The notes: a model not told the origin generated them from the letters alone. Positions 16,381-26,205 are shown, numbered from the stretch's first letter. The stretch is 64,000 nucleotides of DNA from Scybalomonas sp905214925 (GCA_905214925.1 CAJMOB010000001.1:203080-267079); one strand, 5' to 3'. Numbers and translations are program-made.

Positions 16381-17388
16381 ATGAATGGTGATAAAAAAAG
16401 AGGGAGAATGATTTTCTTTCTCCTTCTTCCTATTATACTGTTTCTCATTTCTTTAGGCATTGGTTCTTATCCAATCTCCCCCTTTGATGTTGTTACTATT
16501 TTATTCAAAGGCATTACAGGAAATGAATTTTTAAAAGATCCTATGGCCTTTCACTTACTATTTACAGTAAGGCTTCCACGAATTATTAGTGCTGTCTTAA
16601 TTGGTGCTGGTCTTTCCGTATCAGGTGCTGTTTTTCAAGGGCTCTTTAAAAATCCACTCGCCGCTCCTTATACATTAGGTGTTTCTAACGGAGCTGGATT
16701 TGGAGCAGGACTGGCTATTGTCCTCTCTCTTTCCACACTGCAAATACAACTAGTAGCAACCATATTTGGATTATTGGCGGTACTGCTAACCTTTTTACTT
16801 TCTATTCATAGTAAACACTCGACTGTGAGCTTAGTGCTTTCTGGAATGTTAGTAGGCTCTCTTTTTTCCTCTCTCATTTCTCTCATTAAATTCACAGCGG
16901 ATCCTTTTGAGAAATTACCGGAAATTGTCTTTTGGCTGATGGGCTCTCTTGTTAGCATTAACTACGAAAAGATACTTCGTATCCTTCCCGCTTATGTTCT
17001 TTGTATGCTCTTTTTATTTCTCATTCGTTGGAGATTAAATGTACTAAGCCTTGGAAGTGAAGAAGCACAATCTTTTGGCATCCCCGTCAAACGGGATCGT
17101 ACCCTTGCTATTTTAGCTTGTTCTATTATCACTGCACTCGTTGTCAGCATCTCTGGCATTATCGGTTGGGTCGGCATTGTAATTCCTCATCTTGCTCGAA
17201 TGATAGTTGGGGCAGACTTTCGAAAATTGCTTCCTGCCTCCGCCTCTCTTGGCATCTGTTACTTACTCCTAATCGACGATCTTTGTAGAACATTAACAGC
17301 TTCAGAAATTCCTATTGGTGTCATTACGGGAATTATTGGCGTTCCACTCTTTGCCTATTTTATTTATCGAAAGAAGGTGCATTGGTAA
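16381..17388 (+). CDS. FecCD family iron/cobalamin ABC transporter permease
   Basis: A 335-residue permease with about ten membrane helices and the FecCD/BtuC signatures: VRLPRIISAVLIGAGLSVSG, then FKNPLAAPYTLGVSNGAGFG and the late GIIGWVGIVIPHLARMIVG. It forms the homodimeric channel for the neighbouring binding protein and ATPase. Its ATG directly follows the TAA of the binding protein, and its own stop overlaps the next start (TAATG), so expression is tightly coupled. Confidence 0.93.
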   Translation: MNGDKKRGRMIFFLLLPIILFLISLGIGSYPISPFDVVTILFKGITGNEFLKDPMAFHLLFTVRLPRIISAVLIGAGLSVSGAVFQGLFKNPLAAPYTLGVSNGAGFGAGLAIVLSLSTLQIQLVATIFGLLAVLLTFLLSIHSKHSTVSLVLSGMLVGSLFSSLISLIKFTADPFEKLPEIVFWLMGSLVSINYEKILRILPAYVLCMLFLFLIRWRLNVLSLGSEEAQSFGIPVKRDRTLAILACSIITALVVSISGIIGWVGIVIPHLARMIVGADFRKLLPASASLGICYLLLIDDLCRTLTASEIPIGVITGIIGVPLFAYFIYRKKVHW

Positions 17389-18173
17389 TGGATATCACAA
17401 TAAGAAATCTTTCCTTTTCTTATTCAAACGAAAAAGAAAAACGAATTTTAAACAACCTATCCTTTTCCTATCAGACTCCTGATATCCTTTGTATTTTAGG
17501 AACAAATGGTACAGGAAAAAGCACTCTTTTAAAATGTATGACAGGAAAATACAAACCAAGCTCAGGAGAAGTTTTCCTTGAACACCAACCTCTAAAACAT
17601 TATTCCTCCAAAGCTCTTGCAAGAAAGTTTGCCTATATTCCACAAACCCATACCCCTACCTTTCCGTTTCGGGTACTCGATGTAGTCACAATGGGTCGGA
17701 CTTCTACCATTGGTTATTTTTCAAGCCCTAGCAAAAAAGAAGAAGAAATTGCAATGCATTATTTAGAGTTTCTATCCATTTCTCATCTAAAGGACAAACC
17801 ATATACCAATCTCTCTGGTGGAGAACGGCAACTGGTATTATTAGCATCCGCTCTTACACAAGAACCAGAACTTCTCATTTTGGATGAACCAACCGCCCAT
17901 CTTGACTTTGGAAAACAATATCAGTTTTTAACACTGGTAAAAAAACTACAAGCAAAAGGAATGGGAGTGATCATGACGACTCATTTCCCAGATCACCCAC
18001 TTTTTTTAAATAGCAAAACACTAATTTTACAAGAGGGGACGATCTCCCATTATGGACAAGCAAACGATGTCATTACTGCTGAAACAATGTCTGAGCTTTA
18101 TCATATCAAAACTCAAATCATACAAGTGGGCACACAAACAATCTGTGTCCCCAACAATGCAAAGGAGAATTAA
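17388..18173 (+). CDS. Fe/cobalamin ABC transporter ATP-binding protein
   Basis: A 261-residue ATPase of the FepC/BtuD class. Walker A is GTNGTGKST, the signature is LSGGERQL and Walker B is LLILDEPTAHLD, with the switch His in TTHFPDH. It starts at ATG 17388, overlapping the permease stop, with GAAGG at 17372-17376. It powers import by the two preceding gene products. The substrate is unresolved between ferric siderophore, heme and cobalamin. Confidence 0.93.
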   Translation: MDITIRNLSFSYSNEKEKRILNNLSFSYQTPDILCILGTNGTGKSTLLKCMTGKYKPSSGEVFLEHQPLKHYSSKALARKFAYIPQTHTPTFPFRVLDVVTMGRTSTIGYFSSPSKKEEEIAMHYLEFLSISHLKDKPYTNLSGGERQLVLLASALTQEPELLILDEPTAHLDFGKQYQFLTLVKKLQAKGMGVIMTTHFPDHPLFLNSKTLILQEGTISHYGQANDVITAETMSELYHIKTQIIQVGTQTICVPNNAKEN

Positions 18174-18178
18174 ACTTT

Positions 18179-18934
18179 ATGACAGAACAACAACTTCAAC
18201 AACTCTCTTTAGACTATTGGTCCGATCGAGCAGAAGAATTTTCGGCTCTTCGCATGAAAGATTACGAAACCTCTATGCGAGAATCTTTTTTGCAATTTAT
18301 TAAACGACAATTACCACCCATAAACAATCGGCCTATTAGAGCATTGGATCTCGGTTGTGGTGCTGGATTTTTTTGTCTTTTACTAAAGGAATTGGGCTGT
18401 CAAGTGACGGCAATCGATTTTTCAAAAGAGATGTTAGAACAGGCAAAGAAAAACTGTGAAAGAAATCATATTTTCGATATTTCGTTTTTACAAATGGATG
18501 CACAACATTTAACATTTCCTGATGAAACATTCGATTTTATTATCACTCGCAATGTTACATGGATTCTTCCTAATGTAAAACAAGCCTATCAAGAAATGTT
18601 ACGTGTGCTCACAAAAAAAGGACGCTTACTAAATATGGATTCTAACTACGGAAAAGTCTTTTCTGAATCCGAAAAAAGAGGAGAAACTCCTTCTCACCCA
18701 ACCCAATCTCTTCATCAACTTCAAACAAGAAATCGGATTGCAAAAGATCTCGCTATCACAAAAGTCCAACGCCCACAGTGGGATCTTACGACACTTTGGG
18801 AACTTGGAGTGCAAAACCTCTCCTGCTATCGGGATTTAGAACAGCAATTAAATATTAAAGAATTAAATCAAGCCTATACTCATGCTTCTAAGCAGACAAG
18901 AGCGATTATGTTTGCCATTCTCGCTCAAAAATAA
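18179..18934 (+). CDS. Class I SAM-dependent methyltransferase linked to the Fe/B12-type importer
   Basis: A 251-residue protein. Motif I is ALDLGCGAGFF (about residues 55-65), followed by AIDFSKEML and the FDFIITRNVTWIL acceptor segment, a standard Rossmann methyltransferase. It begins 5 bases after the ATPase gene and is the last gene of the operon. It may therefore modify the imported chelate, its metal ligand or a chelator precursor; no specific reaction can be read from the sequence. Confidence 0.82.
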   Translation: MTEQQLQQLSLDYWSDRAEEFSALRMKDYETSMRESFLQFIKRQLPPINNRPIRALDLGCGAGFFCLLLKELGCQVTAIDFSKEMLEQAKKNCERNHIFDISFLQMDAQHLTFPDETFDFIITRNVTWILPNVKQAYQEMLRVLTKKGRLLNMDSNYGKVFSESEKRGETPSHPTQSLHQLQTRNRIAKDLAITKVQRPQWDLTTLWELGVQNLSCYRDLEQQLNIKELNQAYTHASKQTRAIMFAILAQK

Positions 18935-18953
18935 TGAGAAACATAGCATATAG

Positions 18954-18988
18954 AAAAAGCGAAAGTACAAAAATACTCTCGCTTTTTT
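18954..18988 (-). terminator. Convergent terminator between the methyltransferase and pfp
   Basis: Arms 18954-18967 and 18974-18988. The single mismatch is a G-U pair only in minus-strand RNA, favouring pfp. A T-run on the plus side suggests it also stops the ABC operon. Confidence 0.7.
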
Positions 18989-19007
18989 CTATTCTTAATA
19001 TAAATTT

Positions 19008-20231
19008 TTAATATAAATATAAGTGTTTTGGCACTCCATTTTCATAGACAATGCTTGGTTCTCCTTGAATTAACGGATACATATAATCCCATAATTCTTT
19101 TGTAATATCGTTGCCTTCTTTATTGATCCATTCTCTTGGAACTTTCTTTTCTTTATTGGCTACTTCGGAAACTGGAATACTATCAAAAATCACTTCATAT
19201 GGTTCATTTGCAATACGCTTTAATACCGCCATAACTCCTGTCTCTCCATCTAACGCACACTGACAAGCCTTCATACCAAGCATCTTACTTTCTTCAATGT
19301 CCGTAGCGCTGGCGATATGAGCACCACAACGTTGCATTAAATTCAATTCAACAGAACGGACTTTACATCCTAATCGTTCTCTTACAATCGTTTCTAGTAC
19401 GCTTCCTGCTCCTGAAATAATCGCATGTCCAAAGGCATCTTTTGCCCCTGCTTGTACATGTTCGGATAAATACATACCATTTTTGTCTTTAATTCCTTCA
19501 CTAATAGCCACTACGATATCTGGGTGATCTTCCATTTTCTTTTTCACGTCTTCAATAAATTGATCCACGCTAAAATCTGGCTCACATAAATAGATAAGGT
19601 CTGGTCCTTTTCCTCCTGCCACTCTTGCAAGAGCAGAAGCAGCCGTTAACCAGCCTGCATTTCTTCCCATGACTTCCACAATTGTCACTGCCTTTGTATC
19701 ATAGACATGGCAATCTCTTTCTAGTTCTGCGAATGTAGTTGCAATATATTTTGCAGCAGAACCAAACCCAGGGCAATGATCAATTCCTACTAAATCATTG
19801 TCAATTGTTTTTGGCGCTCCAACGATTTTAATATCGGTAATTCCATTTTTTTCACAATAAGCGGATAACTTATCTACCGTATCCATAGAATCATTTCCAC
19901 CTGTATAAATGAAATATTTGATATCGTATTTACGGAAAATATGAATAATTTTTTCAAACTGTTCTTTCTCTTTTTCTAAGTCTCCTAGCTTAAAGCGACA
20001 AGAACCAAGAGCTGCAGATGGTGTCTGGCAAAGACATCTTAAATCTTCCGCAGATTTTAATTTCTCATTTAAATCTACAAATTTCTCATGAAATACTCCT
20101 TGAATTCCATTGATTGCACCATACACTTTATCTACTTTACCGCTCAAAAAAGCACATGTCATTACACCTGCAATTGTAGCATTGATTGCAGATGTAGGAC
20201 CACCAGACTGTGCGACTAATAAATTATTCAT
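19008..20231 (-). CDS. pfp: Pyrophosphate-dependent phosphofructokinase
   Basis: A 407-residue 6-phosphofructokinase family protein. GGNDS (111-115) replaces the ATP-type GGDGS, and PKTIDND (140-146) carries the Lys that marks pyrophosphate users, where ATP enzymes have Gly. It therefore probably converts fructose-6-phosphate and PPi reversibly to fructose-1,6-bisphosphate and Pi in glycolysis. The Asn in GGNDS is less usual than Asp. AAGGAG precedes the ATG. It sits 62 bases after dusB. Confidence 0.85.
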   Translation of the reverse strand: MNNLLVAQSGGPTSAINATIAGVMTCAFLSGKVDKVYGAINGIQGVFHEKFVDLNEKLKSAEDLRCLCQTPSAALGSCRFKLGDLEKEKEQFEKIIHIFRKYDIKYFIYTGGNDSMDTVDKLSAYCEKNGITDIKIVGAPKTIDNDLVGIDHCPGFGSAAKYIATTFAELERDCHVYDTKAVTIVEVMGRNAGWLTAASALARVAGGKGPDLIYLCEPDFSVDQFIEDVKKKMEDHPDIVVAISEGIKDKNGMYLSEHVQAGAKDAFGHAIISGAGSVLETIVRERLGCKVRSVELNLMQRCGAHIASATDIEESKMLGMKACQCALDGETGVMAVLKRIANEPYEVIFDSIPVSEVANKEKKVPREWINKEGNDITKELWDYMYPLIQGEPSIVYENGVPKHLYLY

Positions 20232-20293
20232 TTTCTATCTCCTTTTTATCTTTCCATTGTTTCTTACTATTTTCTTTTGGCTATTACGAATCG

Positions 20294-21268
20294 TTATTCT
20301 CTTACGTGTTGATATTCTGTCATTAATTGTTTTAATTGTTCTAATGTTTCCACTTGATTGACTAAATTCCGCAACTTAGAAGAAGCTGGATATCCTACCG
20401 TATACCAAGCTACATGTTTTCTCATTTCACGAATTCCAATATACTCGCCTTTAAATTGTACCATCATTTCTCCATGTCTCAATATCATAGCAACCACATC
20501 GGATAACTGTGGTTTTGGCAGCAATTCTTTCGTATCCATATAGTGTACAATTCGTTTAAAAAGCCATGGATTTCCTTTTGCCCCTCTTGCGATCATAATT
20601 CCATCGCATCCTGTTTCCTCATAGAGACGCATAGCATCTTCTGGTTCAAAAACATCACCATTTCCAATGACTGGTATCTTAACTGCTTCTTTTACTTTTC
20701 GTATCATTTCCCAATCAGCAGTTCCTGAATAATACTGTTCTCTTGTTCTACCATGTACCGCAATGGCAGCTGCACCATTTGCCTCTGCTATTTGTGCCAT
20801 TTCAACGGCATTTTGTGTCTCTTCTGTAAATCCTTTTCGTATCTTTACCGTAAGTGGTAAAGAAATAGAAGAAGAAACCGACTTAATAATTTTTCCTGCT
20901 AACTCTGGATTTTTCATAAGAGCAGAGCCTTCTCCGTTATTTACAATTTTTGGAACCGGGCAACCCATATTAATATCCACTGCATCAAAGCAACCTTTTT
21001 CTTCTAACTTCTTTGCCATCTCTCCCATAAGTTCTGGTTCGGAACCAAAGATTTGAACAGATACTGGGCGTTCTTTTTCATCGGTTGCTAATAAAGGCTC
21101 TGTATTTTTATTTCCATAGTAAAGTGCTTTTGCACTCACCATTTCTGTATAAAACATCTCACACCCTTGCTCTTTACAAAGCAAGCGAAATGGTAAGTCT
21201 GTCACACCTGCCATAGGCGCTAGAATAAGACCATGAGGAATCTCAATCTTACCAATTTTTAAACTCAT
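20294..21268 (-). CDS. dusB: tRNA-dihydrouridine synthase B
   Basis: A 324-residue flavoenzyme. The N-terminal TIM barrel starts LAPMAGVTDLPFR, contains EMVSAKAL and the catalytic Cys in INMGCPVPK (about residue 100). IPVIGNGDVFEPEDA and GIMIARGAKGNPWLF bind FMN. It reduces uridines of tRNA in the cytoplasm. It starts 13 bases after the DUF6145-like gene, so the two form an operon. Confidence 0.95.
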   Translation of the reverse strand: MSLKIGKIEIPHGLILAPMAGVTDLPFRLLCKEQGCEMFYTEMVSAKALYYGNKNTEPLLATDEKERPVSVQIFGSEPELMGEMAKKLEEKGCFDAVDINMGCPVPKIVNNGEGSALMKNPELAGKIIKSVSSSISLPLTVKIRKGFTEETQNAVEMAQIAEANGAAAIAVHGRTREQYYSGTADWEMIRKVKEAVKIPVIGNGDVFEPEDAMRLYEETGCDGIMIARGAKGNPWLFKRIVHYMDTKELLPKPQLSDVVAMILRHGEMMVQFKGEYIGIREMRKHVAWYTVGYPASSKLRNLVNQVETLEQLKQLMTEYQHVRE

Positions 21269-21281
21269 TTTCTACTCCTAT

Positions 21282-21617
21282 CTAATTTTCCTCCATTTTT
21301 TGTCCGAGGAAAAACACTTTATAATAAAGCTCTAATTCTTCCCAAAGCTCTTGCTTTGTTCTTTGCAATTCTTTAATCTTTAATCCACTTCCGATTTCAT
21401 CAAATGCAAAATCGTCATTTGGCTGTACAACAAAATCAAGATTTCCTTCTTCATCAAATTCCATTGTAAAAACACAGCTAATTTGAGAAGTGAAGATAAC
21501 ACAAGTAATCTTTAATTCATCTTGAATTTGTTGTGGTAACGCTGAAAATTGAGGATTAAAATAATATTTCTGCTCATAGGTGTTAGCACCACAAAGAACG
21601 ACTTTTTCTCTTTCCAT
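21282..21617 (-). CDS. DUF6145-like small conserved protein
   Basis: A 111-residue acidic, soluble protein (LCGANTYEQKYYFNPQFSALP near the start, ELWEELELYYKVFFLG near the end). It resembles the DUF6145 family that sits before dusB in Lachnospiraceae. No catalytic motif is recognisable. Coupling to dusB suggests a housekeeping role, but nothing further can be stated. The family name is from memory and should be treated as likely. Confidence 0.7.
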   Translation of the reverse strand: MEREKVVLCGANTYEQKYYFNPQFSALPQQIQDELKITCVIFTSQISCVFTMEFDEEGNLDFVVQPNDDFAFDEIGSGLKIKELQRTKQELWEELELYYKVFFLGQKMEEN

Positions 21618-21952
21618 TCTCTTTTCCTTTCTTATACTCTTTCTTTTGATACTCTTTTTCTATTTCTTCAATACGCTTTTCGCGCTTGTAATTGCTCTTT
21701 TTTGATTAACTAGCAAAAAACCACTATCCATCATAACAGATAATTTTCATTCTCGCAACGAAAAAGCAAAATCCATTGGAATGGTAAATAATAAGAAACA
21801 ACTTAAAAATAATTGCTATCATAAAAAAAGCAAGAAAAAATGGTATCTCTTTTGTCCATTCTTTCTTGCTTTCTCATATAACATCATTGATTCTTGTCAC
21901 TTTTTTATTTTTTATGAGGCAATTTTTGCAAAACTTTTATGTATCACGATTC
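21618..21952. other. Intergenic region before dusB-DUF6145, containing only the argF terminator
   Basis: Apart from the hairpin at 21827-21872 I see nothing conserved. A 69-codon plus-strand frame at 21781-21990 runs through the terminator and was rejected as a gene. Confidence 0.5.
21827..21872 (-). terminator. Terminator of argF
   Basis: Arms of 17 bases (21827-21843 and 21856-21872, AAAGCAAGAAAAAATGG type) with one mismatch that is G-U in minus-strand RNA. A run of T follows on the minus strand. Confidence 0.8.
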
Positions 21953-22891
21953 TTATTCTTCTCCTAATGTTGCAACCATTACCGCTTTGATCGTATGCAT
22001 ACGGTTTTCTGCCTCTTCAAAAATAATATCCGCATTGTCTTCAAATACGTCTTCTGTAATCTCATTTCCTTTTACAGCAGGTAGACAATGCATAACAACT
22101 GTCGTATCTTTTCCAGTCTTTTGAAGCAATTCTTTGTTTACTTGATATGGCTTTAATAAAGCGATTCTCTCTGCTGCCTTATCTTCTTCTCCCATAGAAC
22201 ACCACACATCGGTATAAATAGCATCAGCATCTTTTACCGCTTCTACATCTTCAGATAAGGTAATCGTTCCGCCTGACTGTTTTGCATACTCCTCACAAGT
22301 AGTAATGAGATCCTCTTTTGGCCATAAACTCTTTGGTGCAATCAATGTGAAGTGAAGTCCTAACTTAGCACATCCGATCATAAGAGAGTTTGCCATATTA
22401 TTTCTTCCATCACCTGTATATACAAAATGCAATCCTTTTAAGTGACCATAATGCTCTTTTAATGTGAGCATATCCGCTAAAATCTGTGTTGGATGATAAT
22501 CATCGGTAAGTCCATTCCATACAGGAACTCCGCTATATTTTGCTAATTTTTCCACATTTTCATGTTTAAATCCACGAAATTCAATTCCATCAAACATTCT
22601 TCCTAACACACGAGCGGTATCTTCTACCGACTCTTTATGTCCTAACTGAATATCATCTTTTCCAAGATATTCTGGATGCCCTCCTTCGTCAATACAGCCG
22701 ATTGTAAACGCACATCTTGTACGAGTAGATGGCTTTTCAAAAATAAGGGCAATATTTTTGCCTTTTAAACGATTCCCCGTAATCCCTTTTTTCTTATCCG
22801 CCTTTAACTGTCCTGCTAAATCAATTAATCCCTCTATTTCTTCTGGTGTAAAATCTTTTAATGTCAAAAAACTTCTTCCTTTTAAATCCAT
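21953..22891 (-). CDS. argF: Ornithine carbamoyltransferase
   Basis: A 312-residue transferase joining ornithine and carbamoyl phosphate to give citrulline in arginine synthesis. The carbamoyl phosphate site is KPSTRTR (about residues 48-54) and the ornithine site is MHCLPA; DVWCSMGEE also fits. The ATG at 22891 is 8 bases after AAGGAGG; an ATG at 22915 precedes that site and is not used. Other arg genes are not adjacent. The upstream AT-rich region has ARG-box-like sequence. Confidence 0.95.
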   Translation of the reverse strand: MDLKGRSFLTLKDFTPEEIEGLIDLAGQLKADKKKGITGNRLKGKNIALIFEKPSTRTRCAFTIGCIDEGGHPEYLGKDDIQLGHKESVEDTARVLGRMFDGIEFRGFKHENVEKLAKYSGVPVWNGLTDDYHPTQILADMLTLKEHYGHLKGLHFVYTGDGRNNMANSLMIGCAKLGLHFTLIAPKSLWPKEDLITTCEEYAKQSGGTITLSEDVEAVKDADAIYTDVWCSMGEEDKAAERIALLKPYQVNKELLQKTGKDTTVVMHCLPAVKGNEITEDVFEDNADIIFEEAENRMHTIKAVMVATLGEE

Positions 22892-22977
22892 AGTAAGAAC
22901 CTCCTTTTGGCTCATTATAACAAGTTATTGTAGGAAAGTCAAAAGATTTTTGCATATTTTTAAATTTTATACATATA

Positions 22978-22996
22978 ATTTCATATTTTTATTCAT
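22978..22996 (-). promoter_or_regulatory. Candidate ARG box upstream of argF
   Basis: On the minus strand ATGAATAAAAATATGAAAT resembles the AhrC/ArgR consensus CATGAATAAAAATKCAAK in its first twelve positions. A second ATGAAT half-site lies at 23054-23059. The 3' half is degenerate, so this is suggestive only. Confidence 0.35.
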
Positions 22997-23076
22997 TATT
23001 TCCATATCTATTTGCATATATACGGGTAATAATATGTATTTTAACACCAAAATATTCATTATATATTTTTCAATAA

Positions 23077-23814
23077 TTAAAGTCCATTTCCAACGCTGAT
23101 GGAACAAGCATATACCTTCTCAATTGTTGTTTGTTCCAATAAAAGTGAACTACAAGCCTCCATGGTCGCTCCCGTTGTATAAATATCATCCACTAATAAA
23201 ACGATATGGACTTCCTCTGGAATATGTCCAATGGAAAATGCACTTTTTAAATTTTTATAGCGCTGTTTATGATCCAGTTCTTTTTGTGGTGTCGTATCCA
23301 CAGTTCTCTCTAATCCTTTGCTAATACAAGGAATTTCCAACAATTCCCCAAGTTTCCTTCCAAGAATTTCGGCTTGATTATATCCTCTTTTTCTTCGCTT
23401 TTTCTTATGAACAGGGACGGGAATGATCCCATCGATTTGAAAACTCTTCCACAATGTTCCATATCGTTTTACAAGCTCTCTTACATACCAATCCGCATAC
23501 TCTCTTTTATTGGCATATTTAAAGGCATAGATGGATTTTTTTACTTTGCTCTCATATCGAAGAAGTCCATAATTTCTAATAAAACTTCTTTTATGTAGTT
23601 GGCAATCTCTACAGTATTCTTTTGCCTCTTCTTCTATAGAAAAAGGCTTTCCACATTTCATACAAAATGGCTCTTCAAGATATGGAACTTCTTTTTCACA
23701 ATCGCTACAAAGCAAGCGTCCATATCCAGCAATCCTTTGACAGAGCGGACACTGTCTTGGATAAAGTAAATCCAATGCAATGGCATACACTTTTTTCTTT
23801 TTTTCTTCCCCCAT
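23077..23814 (-). CDS. comFC: ComFC-type phosphoribosyltransferase-like competence protein
   Basis: A 245-residue protein. Four Cys pairs at the N-terminus (CPLC, CSDC, CMKC, YCRDC) form zinc fingers. A phosphoribosyltransferase-like domain follows, with IIPVPVHKKKRRKRGYNQAE and the PRPP loop LLVDDIYTTGATM. ComFC proteins act in uptake or processing of transforming single-stranded DNA and homologues are widespread in non-competent species. It starts 8 bases after recD2. Confidence 0.9.
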   Translation of the reverse strand: MGEEKKKKVYAIALDLLYPRQCPLCQRIAGYGRLLCSDCEKEVPYLEEPFCMKCGKPFSIEEEAKEYCRDCQLHKRSFIRNYGLLRYESKVKKSIYAFKYANKREYADWYVRELVKRYGTLWKSFQIDGIIPVPVHKKKRRKRGYNQAEILGRKLGELLEIPCISKGLERTVDTTPQKELDHKQRYKNLKSAFSIGHIPEEVHIVLLVDDIYTTGATMEACSSLLLEQTTIEKVYACSISVGNGL

Positions 23815-23822
23815 ATTTCCCC

Positions 23823-26066
23823 CTAATTTCCGATTGTTTCACAGTCCTCTTCCATTTTTTTTATTTCTTTTAGCTGATAAGCTAAACCGCTATACCGCAA
23901 TTGCTCATTGACATTTTGGATCATAAAGTCTACTGTACTTGGATTTCCAACCATCGTTACACATTGCTTGGCACGGGTAACTGCTGTATATAGCAGATTT
24001 CGATTAAACAATACTCTTGGACCTGTCATCAGTGGAATTACAACGGCAGGATATTCACTTCCTTGAGACTTATGGATGGTTACCGCATAGGCAAGTTCTA
24101 ATTCGTCTAACATAGAAAAGCTGTATTTGACTACTTTTACATCATCAAAGACCACTATAATTTCTTCTGCAAAAGAATTGATCTCTCGGATAATTCCAAC
24201 GTCTCCATTGAACACACCAACACCAGTATCGAGAACAAAGCCTTTGCCATTTTTCACTTCCCATTCTAGCTTATAATTATTTTTAATCTGCATGACTTTA
24301 TCCCCTTCTCGGAAGACTCCAAAATGCACTTCTCTTTCTCTTTTCTCTTCGGATGGCGGATTTAAATAAAGCTGTAAAATCTGATTTAACTTCTCAACGC
24401 CTAACTCCCCTTTTCTCATAGGAGTCAAGACTTGAATATCATACGGTGTAGCATCCACATAGTTTGGCAATTTGTCCCGCACAAGATAAATGACAACCCC
24501 AAGTATTTCTTGAATTGACATTCGTTTTAAGAAAAAGAAATCACGACTTTTATTATCCAATTGAATGAGCTGTCCATGATTAATTCTATGGGCATTTACA
24601 ACGATATCACTCTTTTCCGCCTGTCGAAAGATTTTATTTAATTCCACGACAGAAAAACATTTGGAAGCGATTAAGTCTTTTAACACGTTTCCAGGCCCTA
24701 CCGACGGAAGCTGATTTCCATCTCCTACGAGCACAAGCCTTGTTCCTGGTACAATCGCCAACAACAGTGCATGCATTAAACTTAAATCCACCATGGACAT
24801 TTCATCGATAATAATAACATCTGTCTCTAATGGATTTTGTTCATTTTTTTCAAATTTAAACCGAGAACCGCCTTCTAAATCTCCATTAAGCTCTAACAAA
24901 CGGTGAATCGTCTTTGCTTCACATCCTGTCGCCTCTGCCATTCTCTTTGCGGCCCTTCCTGTTGGGGCTGCCAACATAATATCAAGCCCTTCTCCTTCAA
25001 AGTATTGAATAATAGCATTAATGGTCGTCGTCTTTCCTGTTCCAGGACCTCCAGTTACAATAAGAACCCCATTTTTTGCCCCTGTTCGAATGGCATCTTT
25101 TTGAAGTTCATCATATACAATATTTTGACTTTGTTCCATTCGAAGGAGACTTTGTTCTAACTCTTCATCGGTAACTTCATATTTTACATCCAGATCTAAC
25201 ATTCGCTTTGCCGTATTCAGCTCCGTATAATACATAGGATTTGTATAGACCATATCACGCTCTTCTATATTTTTAATAATCAGTTTTCGCTCTAATACAA
25301 GTTCCATAAGCTTCGGTTCTAGCACTTCTGCTCCGACTCCAAGCAATTCAGCCCCTCGAATTAAAAGGCGCTCTCTTGGAAAAGACACATGACCACTATA
25401 CCCTGCCTGTTGCATTGTGTATAAAATGCCCGATTTAATTCGAAAATCAGATTCGGTTCCAATTCCCACTTTCGCCGCAATTTCATCTGCGATTTTAAAC
25501 CCAATTCCTGAGATATCATCTGCCATTTTATAAGGGTTTGTCTTAATCACATCATAAAGTCGATCCCCATATTCATTAAAAATTTTCACCGCATAATTGG
25601 TTGCAATGCCATATTGGGATAAAAAAATCATCGCTTGTCTCATCGCTTGCTTCTCATGAAACTGTACAGCAATTTCTTGTGCCATTCGTTCAGAAATTCC
25701 TTTAATCTCAATGAGTCGCTCTGGCTCTTCTTCTATTACACGAAACGTATCCATCTTAAACTTTTTCACGACTCGTTTTGCCAGAACAGGACCCATTCCC
25801 TTGATAGCACCAGAACCTAAATATCGCTCCATATCTTTCATACCTTCTGGAGCTCTCACCTCATATTTTTCCACTTTAAACTGCGGTCCATGAACAGGAT
25901 GATCGACGTATCCGCCTTCTAATCTTAAATATTCTCCTTCATTAATATAATTAAAATTTCCAACGCAAGTCTCCTCATCTGCCACTGTCTCCAACGTTAA
26001 AACAGTGTATCCATTTTCTTCATTTCGAAATCGGATATGTCCAACATATCCCTCCAATATTTCCAT
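23823..26066 (-). CDS. recD2: RecD2-type ATP-dependent DNA helicase
   Basis: A 747-residue SF1B helicase, normal length. An N-terminal OB-like region precedes helix-hairpin-helix repeats (LGSGAIKGMGPVLAKR, IKGISERMAQEIA, ISGIGFKIADEIA). The motor carries Walker A GGPGTGKTT, Walker B IIDEMSMVD and the C-terminal motif AYAVTIHKSQGSEYP. RecD2 is a 5'-3' helicase acting alone in repair and fork protection. AGGGG precedes the ATG. It forms an operon with comFC. Confidence 0.95.
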   Translation of the reverse strand: MEILEGYVGHIRFRNEENGYTVLTLETVADEETCVGNFNYINEGEYLRLEGGYVDHPVHGPQFKVEKYEVRAPEGMKDMERYLGSGAIKGMGPVLAKRVVKKFKMDTFRVIEEEPERLIEIKGISERMAQEIAVQFHEKQAMRQAMIFLSQYGIATNYAVKIFNEYGDRLYDVIKTNPYKMADDISGIGFKIADEIAAKVGIGTESDFRIKSGILYTMQQAGYSGHVSFPRERLLIRGAELLGVGAEVLEPKLMELVLERKLIIKNIEERDMVYTNPMYYTELNTAKRMLDLDVKYEVTDEELEQSLLRMEQSQNIVYDELQKDAIRTGAKNGVLIVTGGPGTGKTTTINAIIQYFEGEGLDIMLAAPTGRAAKRMAEATGCEAKTIHRLLELNGDLEGGSRFKFEKNEQNPLETDVIIIDEMSMVDLSLMHALLLAIVPGTRLVLVGDGNQLPSVGPGNVLKDLIASKCFSVVELNKIFRQAEKSDIVVNAHRINHGQLIQLDNKSRDFFFLKRMSIQEILGVVIYLVRDKLPNYVDATPYDIQVLTPMRKGELGVEKLNQILQLYLNPPSEEKREREVHFGVFREGDKVMQIKNNYKLEWEVKNGKGFVLDTGVGVFNGDVGIIREINSFAEEIIVVFDDVKVVKYSFSMLDELELAYAVTIHKSQGSEYPAVVIPLMTGPRVLFNRNLLYTAVTRAKQCVTMVGNPSTVDFMIQNVNEQLRYSGLAYQLKEIKKMEEDCETIGN

Positions 26067-26205
26067 TCGAATCCCCTTTCTTTTTTTCTTCTTTTATATT
26101 TTTTCCTGATTTTATACCACTCAGGAGTCCTGTTTCCTTTTACTGATTTTTTTGCTTATTCTTTATATCGTACTCCTATTTCCTATCGAAAGTCAATGAC
26201 AGAAT

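Noticed and set aside
21781..21990. 69-codon plus-strand frame with hydrophobic residues
   Set aside because: It runs straight through the strong argF terminator and into argF on the other strand, has no good ribosome site and is Lys/Asn/Phe-rich as expected from AT-rich noncoding DNA.
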